The notes under the pieces were generated by a model. That model did not search any database. It saw only the letters and a list, made by a program, of their open reading frames with translations, and was not told the DNA's origin. A stretch of DNA of 45,484 bases from assembly GCA_963169875.1 (NCBI GenBank), contig CAUJEL010000001.1, forward strand, positions 1 to 45,484, in the 5' to 3' direction. Below, piece by piece: positions 6,946-19,664 of the stretch. Each line of letters opens with the position of its first letter. Position 1 is the stretch's first letter. Source of the stretch: Candidatus Zhuqueibacterota bacterium. Its GTDB lineage: Bacteria; Zhuqueibacterota; Zhuqueibacteria; Residuimicrobiales; Residuimicrobiaceae. Made by a program: the position numbers and the translations under genes.

Positions 6946-8247
6946 ATGGAGAAAATAAGCGTGATCCAGGGAAATGTATATCAGGAAATGGGGCGGCGGG
7001 GGTTCATACAGCAGGTGACCGATCCAGAACCGCTGCAGGATATGTTGCAAAAGGAAGCGGTGACCTGCTATGTCGGCTTTGATCCCACGGCGGACAGCCT
7101 GCATGTGGGCCATCTCATGGCCATCATGGGCATGTCGCAGCTGCAGCGCCACGGTCACCGTCCCATCGCCATCATCGGCGGCGGCACCGCCATGGTGGGC
7201 GATCCCACCGGCAAGACCGAGATGCGCAAAATGCTCACCCGCGAGCAGATCGTCGCCAATGGGGAAAAATTCAAGGTGCAATTCAGCCGTTACCTCGATT
7301 TCGGCCCGGACAAAGCCCTGATGGTGGATAATTATGACTGGCTGGGTGAGTTGAAGTATATCGAATTCCTCCGCGATATCGGCCGCCATTTCAGCGTCAA
7401 TCGCATGTTGACCTACGAGACCTATAAAATGCGGCTGGAAAAGGGGTTGTCGTTCCTGGAATTCAATTACCAGCTGCTGCAGGCCTATGATTTTCTCATG
7501 CTGTTCAAAACCCACGGCTGCCGTTTGCAGATGGGCGGCGATGACCAGTGGGCCAACATCCTCGCGGGCGCGGATCTGATCCGCCGCGTGGAAGAGTGTG
7601 ATGCCTATGGATTGACCTTTCCGCTCCTGACCACAGCCGCGGGCAAGAAGATGGGCAAAACCGAGTCGGGCGCGGTGTGGCTCGATCCGGAAAAAACGTC
7701 GCCCTATGAGTATTACCAGTACTGGTACAACAGCGACGATCGCGATGTGGCGCGTTTTCTCGGTTTTTTCACCTATCTGCCCATGGAGGAGATCGAAACA
7801 GTGAAGGAGTTGCAGGGCGCAGATCTCAACAGCGCCAAGGTTGTGCTCGCCTACGAGGCGACGTGCATCACGCATGGTGAAACGGCGGCGCAGGAGGCGA
7901 TGCGCGCAGCGGCAGCGGCTTTCGGTTGCAGAGAGATCCCTGCTGCATTGTTGCCCTCCAGTTCGGTGCCGCGCGGGGCTGTGACTGGAAATGAAGCAGC
8001 GATGCCTGGCAGTGACCTGACACCCGCGCAACTGGCAGCGGCGCCCAGACTGGTCGATGTGATGGCGGAACTGGGGCTGGTCGCATCCAAAGGGGATGCG
8101 CGGCGGCTGATTCAGGGCGGCGGCGTCTATCTCAACAACGAACGCGTTGATGACATTAATTTCAGCCTCAGTATGGCCCTGGTGCAGGAGGGGCGTATCG
8201 TGCTGCGTCTGGGGAAGAAGCGGTTCCATCAACTGGTGATCAGGTAG
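6946..8247 (+). CDS. tyrS: Tyrosyl-tRNA synthetase, bacterial type
   Basis: A 433-residue class I synthetase that charges tRNA-Tyr. The HIGH signature is HVGH (53-56), within the conserved YVGFDPTADSLHVGHLM. GDDQWANI is the tRNA/tyrosine site segment and KMGKT (235-239) is the KMSKS loop. The C-terminus (about 365-433) is an S4 RNA-binding domain ending QGGGVYLNNERVDD...GRIVLRLGKKRF. I chose the ATG at 6946 because the frame upstream to a TTG at 6886 lies in a repeat remnant and is not family-like. There is no strong ribosome site. About 25 residues between the anticodon region and the S4 domain (318-345) are alanine/proline-rich and variable. The gene is monocistronic and precedes the rRNA operon. 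Confidence 0.96.
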   Translation: MEKISVIQGNVYQEMGRRGFIQQVTDPEPLQDMLQKEAVTCYVGFDPTADSLHVGHLMAIMGMSQLQRHGHRPIAIIGGGTAMVGDPTGKTEMRKMLTREQIVANGEKFKVQFSRYLDFGPDKALMVDNYDWLGELKYIEFLRDIGRHFSVNRMLTYETYKMRLEKGLSFLEFNYQLLQAYDFLMLFKTHGCRLQMGGDDQWANILAGADLIRRVEECDAYGLTFPLLTTAAGKKMGKTESGAVWLDPEKTSPYEYYQYWYNSDDRDVARFLGFFTYLPMEEIETVKELQGADLNSAKVVLAYEATCITHGETAAQEAMRAAAAAFGCREIPAALLPSSSVPRGAVTGNEAAMPGSDLTPAQLAAAPRLVDVMAELGLVASKGDARRLIQGGGVYLNNERVDDINFSLSMALVQEGRIVLRLGKKRFHQLVIR

Positions 8248-8362
8248 GGATGTTTGTTCGGATAATAGGGATAACTAAATAAATTTATATGAATTAAACA
8301 GACAATAAATTTTTCCGGGCGAAAAAAAAGATAAAAAAAATCACCCCAAAGTTAAAAAACCC

Positions 8363-8390
8363 TTGCTTTTTCATAAAAAAGCCTTATATT
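8363..8390 (+). promoter_or_regulatory. rRNA operon promoter P1 (candidate)
   Basis: TTGCTT (8363-8368), a 16-base spacer, TATATT (8385-8390), in a very A-rich upstream region (8320-8360) that could act as an UP element. Confidence 0.6.
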
Positions 8391-8464
8391 ATGTCCCATT
8401 TTGCGCGATAATTTTTCAAAAAGAGGTGTCACGCAAAAAAAGTTCTTAAAAATGAAAAAAGTAC

Positions 8465-8493
8465 TTGACTGGAATCGAAAAGTTTCGTACTTT
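8465..8493 (+). promoter_or_regulatory. rRNA operon promoter P2
   Basis: TTGACT (8465-8470), a 17-base spacer, TACTTT (8488-8493). It lies about 130 bases before the 16S 5' end, downstream of P1, the usual tandem arrangement for rRNA operons. Confidence 0.7.
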
Positions 8494-8541
8494 ATATGGC
8501 TGGAAACGAAACAACGAAATTTCAGCCGAAAAGTAGCAAAA

Positions 8542-8556
8542 TTGTTCTTTGAAAAT
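8542..8556 (+). promoter_or_regulatory. boxA-type antitermination element of the rrn leader
   Basis: TTGTTCTTTGAAAAT resembles the boxA core TGCTCTTTAACAA. The same 15-mer, with one change, recurs before the 23S gene at 10656-10670, as expected for NusB/S10-dependent antitermination sites. Confidence 0.75.
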
Positions 8557-8568
8557 AGCGTGCAAGGC
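8552..8568 (+). other. 5' arm of the pre-16S processing stem
   Basis: AAAATAGCGTGCAAGGC pairs with GCCTGCACGCTATTTT at 10243-10258 (one bulged base), bracketing the 16S gene. Such long stems are cut by RNase III. Confidence 0.75.
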
Positions 8569-8621
8569 TCTATCGTCGATTCAAGGTCAGGTTAAACTTG
8601 ATTGAAATAGATTAACATATT

Positions 8622-10179
<1,558 letters not shown>

Positions 10180-10242
10180 TGGAGAATCGCTTGCATTCAC
10201 GGTGCAAGCAGATCTCGAAACCTTGATCTTGATAGACTTTGG

Positions 10243-10258
10243 GCCTGCACGCTATTTT
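10243..10258 (+). other. 3' arm of the pre-16S processing stem
   Basis: GCCTGCACGCTATTTT is complementary to 8552-8568. A separate 12-bp hairpin follows at 10270-10306 (TAAAGATTCGAA pairing with TTCGAATCTTTA around 13 bases). Confidence 0.75.
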
Positions 10259-10352
10259 TTTTATTCTCTTAAAGATTCGAATCAGCATTCGGGCTTCGAA
10301 TCTTTATCGTCTAGGGCCAATCCTGCGATCCCTGCACGGGCCCACTCACCAT

Positions 10353-10427
<75 letters not shown>

Positions 10428-10482
10428 CACGTGCCTGGCGCTGTCCCGATGCCGCGGACAGAAGCGTTTCTCTGGCCAACTC

Positions 10483-10555
10483 GGGGCTATAGCTCAGCTG
10501 GGAGAGCGCCTGGTTTGCAACCAGGAGGCCACCGGTTCGATCCCGGTTAGCTCCA
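10483..10555 (+). tRNA. tRNA-Ala (anticodon TGC)
   Basis: Acceptor GGGGCTA/TAGCTCC with one G-T pair, anticodon stem CCTGG/CCAGG with loop TTTGCAA (anticodon TGC), T arm ACCGG-TTCGATC-CCGGT. CCA is not encoded. It is the second tRNA of the rrn spacer, a common Ile-Ala order. Confidence 0.97.
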
Positions 10556-10655
10556 CACGAGCAACAGACGATACCCTGGAGCACTCTAGTGAACAGCGCT
10601 AAAAGCGCTGCATGGTGCGAATCCATACTGCTCCGCTACGCAAGAAGTTTTTGCG

Positions 10656-10670
10656 TTGTTCTTTGACAAT
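10656..10670 (+). promoter_or_regulatory. Second boxA-type element, before 23S
   Basis: TTGTTCTTTGACAAT differs by one base from the leader copy at 8542-8556. It lies about 100 bases before the 23S gene. Confidence 0.75.
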
Positions 10671-10685
10671 TTGAAATGTAACGAT
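10667..10685 (+). other. 5' arm of the pre-23S processing stem
   Basis: CAATTTGAAATGTAACGAT pairs with ATCGTTCATTTCAAATTG at 13799-13816, with one base offset. A second complementary pair, AATAACCATCTGCTG (near 10730) and CAGCAGGTGGTTATT (near 13779), continues the stem towards the 23S ends. Confidence 0.75.
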
Positions 10686-10760
10686 CGTGGTAACAAAGGC
10701 ATATAACCTTAGAAATACCAGATGGATTTAATAACCATCTGCTGTGGACCATAGATGTTT

Positions 10761-13762
<3,002 letters not shown>

Positions 13763-13798
13763 AACTTTTATATCTTCAGCAGGTGGTTATTAGATCCT

Positions 13799-13816
13799 AT
13801 CGTTCATTTCAAATTG
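13799..13816 (+). other. 3' arm of the pre-23S processing stem
   Basis: ATCGTTCATTTCAAATTG is complementary to 10667-10685 and lies between the 23S and 5S genes. Confidence 0.75.
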
Positions 13817-13822
13817 TTGATA

Positions 13823-13940
13823 TTCCGGTGATCATAGCGTAGGTGTCACACCCGATCCCATTCCGAACTCGGAAGTTAAGCCCTACAGCGCCGATGGTAC
13901 TATATGGGAAACTGTATGGGAGAGTAGGTAGTCGCCGGAT
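13823..13940 (+). rRNA. rrf: 5S ribosomal RNA
   Basis: About 118 bases with terminal helix TCCGGTG/CGCCGGA. The conserved core CCCGATCCCATTCCGAACTCGGAAGTTAAG is present. It is the last gene of the operon; ends are estimated from the helix. Confidence 0.95.
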
Positions 13941-13950
13941 TTTATTTTCA

Positions 13951-13983
13951 AGCCCTGATTCCTGCGATCAGGGCTTTTTTTTT
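13951..13983 (+). terminator. rRNA operon terminator
   Basis: AGCCCTGAT, a 7-base loop, ATCAGGGCT, then eight or more T residues: a strong intrinsic terminator 10 bases after 5S. Confidence 0.95.
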
Positions 13984-14263
13984 GCCCCCTCCGTTGCTGC
14001 ATCCAGACTGTTGTGCCTGCAACATGCCTGACGCCATCCCTGTGCAAACCAATCTGACGCTCATCCACTTAGGACCTGTTGGCACATACCCGCTGTATGA
14101 ACGCCTGCGCTGCTTTTGCTGGCGTCGCTCAAGAATACCGCTGCAGCGAAATCCCTCTCCGCGGACTGCCATCGGCCTTGATAGTTGCGGCTTCCTTCTG
14201 AATCCTATCATTTAAGCAAAATCCGCGCGGACTCACGAGATGCGGCCAACTGTCCGTGTGCGC
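13984..14263. other. Gene-free stretch between rrn and the MarR gene
   Basis: I see no recognisable protein, RNA or repeat. Open frames on both strands have no homolog-like features and no ribosome sites. Confidence 0.5.
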
Positions 14264-14302
14264 AAAAAAAGAAAAGCCCTCGGGAATCATCCCCAGGGCT
14301 TT
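14264..14302 (-). terminator. Terminator of the MarR-family gene
   Basis: On the minus strand: AAAGCCCT (14295-14302), an inner loop with a GGG/CCC pair, AGGGCTTT (14273-14280), then TTCTTTTTTT. It lies 21 bases after the regulator's stop codon. Confidence 0.85.
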
Positions 14303-14323
14303 ATCTTTACCGTACAGAAAAAA

Positions 14324-14815
14324 TCATTCTACAGGCGCGCCTCCGCCCGCTGCCGCAATGGTTCCGAAATGAGCCATGAGCAAATCATGTATCCTGGCAA
14401 ACGATTTCACCAGTTCATCCGCTTCCTGTGGCGTAAAATTATTCAATAAGCGCTCGAACATCGTAACCACATCGCGCTGACGTTGTTGCATGACCTCCAC
14501 GCCGGGCTCCGTCAATTTGATACCCACCTGACGCCGATCCACTTCCTCACTGTGCTTTTCCACCAACCCCAACTGCAGCAAACGGTTGACCAGTTCGGTG
14601 CAGGTCGAAGGGGCCAGCGTCAACTTCTCACACAACTCGGAAACAGTTAGATGACCATGGACCGATAGCAGTATCAAAGTCTGATATTGCCGCATCGTCA
14701 CCTGCGAACCGCTCTCGTGATGACGATTGAGACTGTGAAAAGCGCCCATGATCCGCGGCGCCAACTCGGCGAGTTTGCTCGCCTGCTCTCTGCTTGATTC
14801 AGGTCCGTGCGACAT
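14324..14815 (-). CDS. MarR-family transcriptional regulator
   Basis: A 163-residue winged-helix repressor or sensor. The core reads MRQYQTLILLSVHGHLTVSELCEKLTLAPSTCTELVNRLLQLGLVEKHSEEVDRRQVGIKLTEPG: helix-turn-helix followed by the wing with the D-R-R motif typical of MarR proteins. The ligand is unknown. The frame is open upstream to 15076, but the start is fixed at the ATG 14813-14815 by GGAGGT six bases before it; the upstream extension is not protein-like. The gene diverges from ddl. A 15-bp palindrome at 14967-14981 in the shared upstream region is the likely operator. It has its own terminator. Confidence 0.92.
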   Translation of the reverse strand: MSHGPESSREQASKLAELAPRIMGAFHSLNRHHESGSQVTMRQYQTLILLSVHGHLTVSELCEKLTLAPSTCTELVNRLLQLGLVEKHSEEVDRRQVGIKLTEPGVEVMQQRQRDVVTMFERLLNNFTPQEADELVKSFARIHDLLMAHFGTIAAAGGGAPVE

Positions 14816-14966
14816 CCAATAACCTCCCATTATACATGATGGATCCGATGTTCCTGTCTTGTTTTGGCAGCGCTGATTTTGCCAGGTGACGCTGCCATGA
14901 CCAACTTGCACCGAATCGCGTGTTTCAAAAAAAATAACATCAACCTGTATATGAGCCTGACAAGGC

Positions 14967-14981
14967 CAAAGTAATACTTTG
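14967..14981. promoter_or_regulatory. 15-bp palindrome, candidate MarR operator
   Basis: CAAAGTA-A-TACTTTG is a perfect inverted repeat around one base, located between the divergent MarR gene and ddl. On the minus strand it sits 3 bases upstream of TTGTCA (14958-14963), a possible -35 of the regulator gene. MarR proteins typically bind palindromes of this size and often repress themselves. Confidence 0.5.
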
Positions 14982-15127
14982 TATAAACGAAATATACACG
15001 CGCACGGTTTTAAAATCAAGCAAAATATCTTTGAGCTGCCTGGGATCGTCGCAGAATATTTACTTGCTTTTTTCATCCCTTTTGAATAGGTTAAAATCTT
15101 GAAAAGAATATTTCACATGGAGGTCAT

Positions 15128-16300
15128 GTGGCAAAGTTGCGCGTAGGTGTGATATTTGGCGGTCGTTCCGGCGAACATGAGGTGTCCCTGGTATCCGCGA
15201 CATCGGTCATAAAGGCTTTGAATCCTGATAAATATGAAATTATACCCATCGCCATCAGCAAAAGCGGACGCTGGTCCGTGGGCGAAGGGGTGCTGCAGCG
15301 CCTCAAGTCGCATCAGGAAGGCACGCCGGTCCTGCTGGATGCCGATCCGGCGGATCACCGTCTCTATGTTCGCAATGATTCGGGCGCATTTATCCCGGAT
15401 CTCAGCCTGGATGTTATTTTCCCGGTGCTGCACGGCCCGTTCGGCGAGGACGGCACCATCCAGGGCCTGTTCGAATTGATGGACATCCCCTATGTGGGAT
15501 GCGGCGTCCTGGGTTCTGCCATGGCCATGGACAAGATCATCCAGAAACATATCTGCCGCCAGCAGGGCATACCCACCGTCGATTTTCTCTGGTTTCGCGA
15601 TGTGGATTGGCGCGAAAACGGCCAGGCGCCGCTGCGGCCGTCGCTGCCGGATCAACTGGCCAATCGCAGCCGGAAACAGATCGTTGCCACTTTGATGGAA
15701 AAACTGGGATTGCCGCTATTCATCAAACCGCCCAATCTCGGCTCCAGCCTGGGCATCAACAAGGCGCACGACGAGCGCGAAATTTACAATGCCATCGAGG
15801 ATGCCCTGCAATACGACCGCAAGGTGCTGGTGGAAAAAGCCGTGCCCAATCCGCGTGAGATCGAATTGAGCGTGCTCGGCAATGAATATCCAAGGGTCTC
15901 CGTCGCCAGTGAAATCTACCCCAGCAACGAATTCTACGATTATGATGCCAAATATGTCGACGGCAAAAGCAGGTCCGTCATACCGGCTGACTTGTCTCCG
16001 CAGCAGCTGCAGTCGCTGCAGGATACGGCCGTCAAAGCCTACATCGCCACCGAGATCGAGGGCATGGCGCGCGCCGATTTTCTCATGGAGCGCGACACAG
16101 GTGCCTTCTATCTGAGCGAACTGAATACCATACCCGGGTTCACCCGGATCAGCATGTATCCCAAGATGTGGGAAGCGTCGGGATTGTCCTACAGCGATTT
16201 GCTGGATGAGCTGATCACCCTGGCTTTGCAACGCCAGAAGCGCCGCCGCACCCTGCGCACCAGCTATCAGCCGAAAAAAGAATGGTATACTGAAGAATAA
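15128..16300 (+). CDS. ddl: D-alanine--D-alanine ligase
   Basis: A 390-residue ATP-grasp enzyme joining two D-alanines for the peptidoglycan stem. It shows [11 protein letters not shown] near the N-terminus, [22 protein letters not shown], the ATP-grasp segment [11 protein letters not shown], the omega-loop [12 protein letters not shown], whose Lys-Tyr indicates D-Ala rather than D-lactate use, MARADFLM, and the magnesium-binding ELNTIPGFT. About 20 extra basic residues follow the usual C-terminus. The start is GTG at 15128, four bases after GGAGG; an overlapping ATG at 15126 is in another frame and stops at once. The gene diverges from the MarR regulator, and a dispersed repeat begins 7 bases after the stop. 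Confidence 0.96.
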   Translation: MAKLRVGVIFGGRSGEHEVSLVSATSVIKALNPDKYEIIPIAISKSGRWSVGEGVLQRLKSHQEGTPVLLDADPADHRLYVRNDSGAFIPDLSLDVIFPVLHGPFGEDGTIQGLFELMDIPYVGCGVLGSAMAMDKIIQKHICRQQGIPTVDFLWFRDVDWRENGQAPLRPSLPDQLANRSRKQIVATLMEKLGLPLFIKPPNLGSSLGINKAHDEREIYNAIEDALQYDRKVLVEKAVPNPREIELSVLGNEYPRVSVASEIYPSNEFYDYDAKYVDGKSRSVIPADLSPQQLQSLQDTAVKAYIATEIEGMARADFLMERDTGAFYLSELNTIPGFTRISMYPKMWEASGLSYSDLLDELITLALQRQKRRRTLRTSYQPKKEWYTEE

Positions 16301-16306
16301 CGCATC

Positions 16307-16480
16307 TAACCTGAATTATATTCACCGCCAAGGACGCAGAGGTACGCAAAGAAAAGAAAAACATAAAAATAGCATTGATAACAACTTTGATGGCTGAGAT
16401 GAAATTTTAGTCAAAAATCTTTCGATAATTATGATAAAAATGGTTCAGCGGTCTTGGCGCGCTCGGCGGTTTATTCCATT
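16307..16480. repeat. Dispersed intergenic repeat, copy B (full length)
   Basis: About 174 bp with a left end containing TCACCGCCAAGGACGC and a right end GCGCTCGGCGGTTTA, which is an imperfect inverted match (11 of 14 around ACCGCC). Between them lie AGGTACGCAAAGAAAAG, an A-rich arm and an AT-rich middle. It matches 42215-42389 over its whole length in the opposite orientation and 145-247 over the left part. Confidence 0.85.
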
Positions 16481-16611
16481 ACTCCGGAAATCTTGGTGTT
16501 TTTAGCAAAATTTTAACGCAATAATTCTAATCATGAGAGAAAATAGCTTGTTTGTTGCAGCCTTTAGGCTGTTTTAGGAATAGAACAGGTGAAGTGAACA
16601 GAGGATGGTTT

Positions 16612-18687
16612 ATGAAAAAATATGTATTATTTTTGCTTTGTATGCTGGCTTCCCTGGCAGTCGCTGAAAAAAGAGCCTTCCAGATCAACGATCTCTACGC
16701 GCTGAAATCCATCAGCGATTTGCAAATTTCGCCCGATGGCAAGCGCCTCGCCTTCACCGTCACCAGCAGCGATCTCGCCAAAGCCGAACGCAACAGCGAC
16801 ATCTGGATGATGAATCTGGATGGCAGCAATTTGCAGCAGATGACCCGTGACAAGGCGGCGGATTTCCATCCGCGCTGGTCGCCCGACGGCCAGCAGCTGC
16901 TGTTCCTCTCCAGCCGCAGCGGCAGCGTCCAGGTCTGGCTCTTGCCCGTCCACGGCGGCGAGGCGCACTGCGAGACAGACCTCGCCATTGATCTGGATGA
17001 CCTCGAATGGATGACCGATGGCAGCGGTTTCGTCTTCACCAGCCATGTCTTTCCCGAGTGCGGCGCAGATGACGGTTGCACGGAAAAAAATTTGCAAAAA
17101 CTGAACGAGGGCCCTGTCCAGGCGCACCTCGCCGACCGCTTGTTTTTCCGCCACTGGAGCAGCTGGCGCGACGGCCGCGTCATCCACACCTTTCGCTACT
17201 CACTCAAGGACAAAAAACTCATTGATCTGACCCCGGGCAACCTCGATCAGCCCGCGAATGCCGGCGCCTCCGGCACCGCCGGCTATGACCTGTCGCCCGA
17301 TGGCGCAGAACTGGCCCTCGCTGTCAATCCGGATGGCGATGATTACGCCACCACGGACAAGGACATCCATCTCATCTCCCTGGCGGACAACCGCCGCGAA
17401 AACATCACGACGGATAACACCGCCTACGACGGCGGGCCGCGCTATTCGCCCGATGGCCGCTACATCGCCTGGCTCTGCCAGCTTGTGCCCATCAATGAAG
17501 CGGATCGCATGCGCCTCGCCGTCTATGACCGCCAGTCGCGTCAGCGCACCATCCTCACGGAATCCCTCGACCATCCGGTGAACGCCTTCCAGTGGGCGCC
17601 GGACAGCCGCAGCCTCTTTTTCACCGCCGATGTGAAGGGCCATGTGCCCCTGTATCAGGTGGACCTGGCTGCGAAAACAGTGCGGCAAATTGTCGACCTG
17701 AAATCCATCAGCGCCTTCACCATTGCTGTAGATGGCAAAACCGCCGTCATGACCCGCACCAGCGTCGGCGAACCCGCCGAGATATGGGCCGTCAATCTGC
17801 CCAAGGGCGACAACGTGCGCAGGTTGTCTTCCTTCAATCAAACGGTGGCAGAAGAGGTAGATATCCGCCCCGCCGAAGAGCTGTGGATTCCTTCGCCAAC
17901 CGGGAGAAAAATTCATACCTTTGTGGTCAAGCCCCATGATTTCGATCCTGCGAAAAAATATCCGCTGATCATCAACGTCCATGGCGGGCCGCAGATGCAG
18001 TGGGCGGACGCCTTTCGCGGCGACTGGCAGGTCTATCCCGGCGCCGGCTATATCGTCGCTTTTCCCAATCCCCACGGTTCAACCGGCTACGGACAGGATT
18101 TCACCCTGGCCATTTCCAAGGATTGGGCGGGCAAAGTCTACCAGGACGTCATGGCGGTGACCGACTCTCTCTCCAGGCTCGCCTGCGTCGATGCGGAACG
18201 CATGGGCGCCATGGGCTGGTCCTATGGCGGCTACATGATGATGTGGCTGGAAGGACAGACGACACGCTTCAAGGCCATCGCCGCCATGATGGGCATTTAC
18301 AATCTGCCCGCCTTTTACGGCACCACCGAAGAGCTGTGGTTCCCGGAGTTTGATCTCGGCGGAACGCCATGGACTTCGGATCTCTATGAAAAATTTTCAC
18401 CCCATCAGGGAGTTCAAAATTTCAAAACACCCTGTCTGGTGATCACCGGCGAGAAGGACTTTCGCGTCTCTTACACCCAGAGTCTGGAATTTTTCACCGC
18501 GCTGCAGAAGCAGCAGGTGCCGTCGCGGCTGATCGTGTTCAAGAACGATGGCCACTGGCCCGATGGATTAAAGTCCATGCCGCTCTATTATGCGGCGCAT
18601 CTGGACTGGTTTCACCGCTATCTTGGTGGTGAGCCATCTCCTTATGACATTGAGAAGCTGGTGCGCAATCAGATTTTCCAGGAATGA
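16612..18687 (+). CDS. Secreted prolyl-oligopeptidase family (S9) peptidase
   Basis: A 691-residue serine peptidase resembling acylaminoacyl-peptidase/dipeptidyl-peptidase types. A signal peptide (MKKYVLFLLCMLASLAVA) is followed by a beta-propeller made of SPDGKRLAF-type repeats (about 35-400) that restricts access to small peptides, then an alpha/beta-hydrolase domain. The catalytic triad is Ser537 in GWSYGG, Asp616 in GEKDFRV and His648 in NDGHW. It probably acts in the periplasm on peptides. I chose the ATG at 16612 because AGAGGA lies 6 bases upstream and a signal peptide follows; the open frame before it is not family-like. The next gene starts 29 bases downstream and may be co-transcribed. 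Confidence 0.93.
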   Translation: MKKYVLFLLCMLASLAVAEKRAFQINDLYALKSISDLQISPDGKRLAFTVTSSDLAKAERNSDIWMMNLDGSNLQQMTRDKAADFHPRWSPDGQQLLFLSSRSGSVQVWLLPVHGGEAHCETDLAIDLDDLEWMTDGSGFVFTSHVFPECGADDGCTEKNLQKLNEGPVQAHLADRLFFRHWSSWRDGRVIHTFRYSLKDKKLIDLTPGNLDQPANAGASGTAGYDLSPDGAELALAVNPDGDDYATTDKDIHLISLADNRRENITTDNTAYDGGPRYSPDGRYIAWLCQLVPINEADRMRLAVYDRQSRQRTILTESLDHPVNAFQWAPDSRSLFFTADVKGHVPLYQVDLAAKTVRQIVDLKSISAFTIAVDGKTAVMTRTSVGEPAEIWAVNLPKGDNVRRLSSFNQTVAEEVDIRPAEELWIPSPTGRKIHTFVVKPHDFDPAKKYPLIINVHGGPQMQWADAFRGDWQVYPGAGYIVAFPNPHGSTGYGQDFTLAISKDWAGKVYQDVMAVTDSLSRLACVDAERMGAMGWSYGGYMMMWLEGQTTRFKAIAAMMGIYNLPAFYGTTEELWFPEFDLGGTPWTSDLYEKFSPHQGVQNFKTPCLVITGEKDFRVSYTQSLEFFTALQKQQVPSRLIVFKNDGHWPDGLKSMPLYYAAHLDWFHRYLGGEPSPYDIEKLVRNQIFQE

Positions 18688-18716
18688 ACCGGTTATTTAT
18701 CAGGTGAGGTGTCGGG

Positions 18717-19319
18717 ATGGAACAGCAAATGCAACTGATTCTCAAGACACTGGCGGACATTCACATCGGTGTGGATAAGTACAAGCGCGGCCAGTGTGAT
18801 GACGGCAAACGGATCTTGAACAGCTCGTTGCACGTTTTGAACCAGGCGAGTCAGAATCCGGACTGGCGAGCCTTTTTCACCGATTTGAACGCCTATTTCG
18901 CGACGCTGGAAATGGCGGATTTGGGATATGTGGAGCATATCGCCTCTGCCGAGGCGGGGTTCCTCAAGCGCTATGGTCTGCGCGGACCGGATGTGGTCCG
19001 TTTGGCCCAGTTCTACCGCCAGCAGCGCGCTCTGACAAAACCGGAGGCGGTTTTTCAGCTTTTCAGCGATCCGGCCAGGCTGGTGCACTCCCTGAAGAGC
19101 CAGCTTGACGACATTCTCAAGGGGATCGATGCGAGCCGGTCGCTGCCGCGGCGGCTCAAAAAAAAGGCCCGGCAAGTGTTGACCAGTCCGGCGACGCATT
19201 TTGTGGCCGGCACCATGATGATTTTGGGGAATATGTTCTGGCTGAAGAATGTGCAGCCATCCATTTCCGTGGGCATTGTGTTTATCGGCAGCGCGGTGAA
19301 GGCTAAAAAGAGCGAATGA
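18717..19319 (+). CDS. Unknown protein with C-terminal membrane hairpin
   Basis: A 200-residue protein that I do not recognise. Residues 1-150 are mostly helical and hydrophilic, with a basic stretch SLPRRLKKKARQ before two hydrophobic segments (about 159-175 and 183-195) separated by LKNVQPSIS, giving a C-terminal hairpin in the membrane. The body would then be cytoplasmic. The start is ATG at 18717 with a weak GGTGAGGT ribosome site. Close spacing to the S9 peptidase suggests a shared transcript. Codon use and composition resemble the neighbours, so it looks like a real gene. Confidence 0.7.
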   Translation: MEQQMQLILKTLADIHIGVDKYKRGQCDDGKRILNSSLHVLNQASQNPDWRAFFTDLNAYFATLEMADLGYVEHIASAEAGFLKRYGLRGPDVVRLAQFYRQQRALTKPEAVFQLFSDPARLVHSLKSQLDDILKGIDASRSLPRRLKKKARQVLTSPATHFVAGTMMILGNMFWLKNVQPSISVGIVFIGSAVKAKKSE

Positions 19320-19664
19320 AGGGGAGGATCACAGTGTCTTTTGGCGGGGCATGTTGCCCCGTTTGTGAATGATGCCGCAGGCGCTAAGAGATGCTTGCAA
19401 GCATGACAGAAACGCAAAAATACACCCCGATGTCATTTTGTAAAGAACTTTTACGGCCGGCGGCACAATTCGCCGTTTGTGCCGTGCCGCGTGGTGCCAA
19501 AAGTCTATTGTCTGTTTCTCCCGCAGAGTCGTAGAGATGCTGTGTTAAAGCTGGCTCATTTTTCTCTTGCATCCTGGTACGAGTTGGTTTTTCTCGCCGC
19601 AACGCCTTGCGATTATAATCCATCCCCTGTTTTTAATCCTGATGCAAATCCCTTCTGTCAGGTT
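19320..19664. other. Structured gene-free stretch between convergent genes
   Basis: No credible protein frame. Inverted repeats present: CGGGGCA-TGT-TGCCCCG (19345-19361, followed by TTTG, a weak rightward terminator), the perfect palindrome ATGCTTGCAAGCAT (19391-19404) and CGGCACAA/TTGTGCCG (19461-19484). Confidence 0.5.

Noticed and set aside
6871-8232. Open frame of 453 codons on the minus strand
   Set aside because: It lies wholly antisense to tyrS, has histidine/glutamine-rich low-complexity composition, and follows from the codon bias of the real gene.
8401-8595. Small open frame of 64 codons before 16S
   Set aside because: It covers the rRNA promoter P2 and boxA; basic composition reflects A-rich leader sequence.
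14816-15076. N-terminal extension of the MarR protein
   Set aside because: The added 87 residues are not family-like, and a GGAGGT site points to the ATG at 14815.
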